14,141 nucleotides of DNA from Dehalococcoidia bacterium UBA5629 (GTDB taxonomy: Bacteria > Chloroflexota > Dehalococcoidia > GIF9 > UBA5629): contig DIKB01000108.1 of assembly GCA_002421445.1 (NCBI GenBank), forward strand, positions 1 through 14,141. The letters run 5' to 3'. The notes beneath the pieces were generated by a model that worked only from the letters and a program-made list of their open reading frames with translations, did not search any database and had not been told where the DNA came from. Positions 13,998 to 14,141 of this stretch are shown here, one piece after another. The translations under genes were made by a program, and so were the position numbers. Position 1 is the stretch's first letter, and each line of letters starts with the position of its first letter.

Positions 13998-14141
13998 GTG
14001 TGTCCGAGTAAGAATTTTACGCTAACTTGCGAAGCCACATGAAGTGGTGAGCAAAAATTGCGTTGACTGGTACTGGGAGTGAAACGGATGAGACATAGCT
14101 GATAAAGACAGTTCCACACCGGTGCTATCACCGGAGAGCCA
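13998..14141 (+). ncRNA. Structured RNA, possibly the 5' end of a group II intron (truncated by the window)
   Basis: No gene is seen after 13876, but the last 144 bases are rich in nested pairing. Three stems stack in register: ACGC (14019-14022) with GCGT (14060-14063), TTGC (14027-14030) with GCAA (14051-14054), and CCAC (14035-14038) with GTGG (14044-14047) around ATGAA. Further on CCGGTG (14119-14124) pairs with CACCGG (14129-14134) around CTAT. TCCG near 14003 can pair with CGGA near 14085. The stretch begins GTGTG at 13998, matching the GUGYG 5' end of group II introns, and the spacing and GTGAAAC-type joining segments resemble domain I. The catalytic domain V and any reverse transcriptase would lie beyond the window, so the class is unproven; an unrelated cis-acting RNA is the alternative. 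A weak 5-bp hairpin (13951-13966) lies just upstream. Confidence 0.42.

Noticed and set aside
1..14141. CRISPR array, tRNA or rRNA genes, prophage or defence cassette
   Set aside because: I found no regularly spaced repeats, no tRNA T-arm consensus, and no proteins of those kinds on either strand.

Overview
The window reads as chromosome of a strictly anaerobic bacterium with moderate GC. The gene set includes a class II AroA, an EF-G-like paralogue, EtfAB, a ferredoxin:thioredoxin reductase fused to rubredoxin, a SpoIIM-family membrane protein and YtxH. My best guess is the Dehalococcoidia/Chloroflexota; this rests on gene content and order recalled from memory, not on a phylogenetic marker comparison. 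Most of the window is housekeeping DNA in compact operons.

Layout. (1) 37-3755, minus strand: rsmI, a 64-residue zinc-ribbon protein, metG and a polyprenyl diphosphate synthase. The first two genes and the last two genes each share an ATGA stop/start overlap. (2) 3756-5999, plus strand: etfB then etfA, closed by a strong terminator. etfB is split after codon 28 by a small palindrome-rich insertion of about 117 bp flanked by the direct repeat AGTGA. Removing the insertion plus one repeat copy restores an exact in-frame 271-residue EtfB. (3) 5971-8046, minus strand: an EF-G-like GTPase, convergent with etfA; the etfA terminator lies partly inside its last codons. (4) 8213-8674, plus strand: ybeY, preceded by a 16-bp tandem repeat. 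(5) 8707-12548, minus strand: a SpoIIM-family membrane protein, an AroQ-type chorismate mutase, tyrA, aroA and gmk, covering the late chorismate and tyrosine steps plus GMP phosphorylation. (6) 12713-13503, plus strand: a two-gene redox module, a glutaredoxin-like protein overlapping an FTR catalytic-subunit/rubredoxin fusion. (7) 13634-13876: a YtxH-type small membrane protein with its own promoter and terminator. (8) 13998-14141: a nested hairpin structure opening with GTGTG, which may be the 5' end of a group II intron and runs off the window.

The observations most worth following are the mini-element inside etfB (a recent, reading-frame-reversible knockout of a central electron carrier beside an intact etfA), the FTR-rubredoxin fusion with CYC in place of the canonical CHC motif, and the structured RNA candidate at the right edge.
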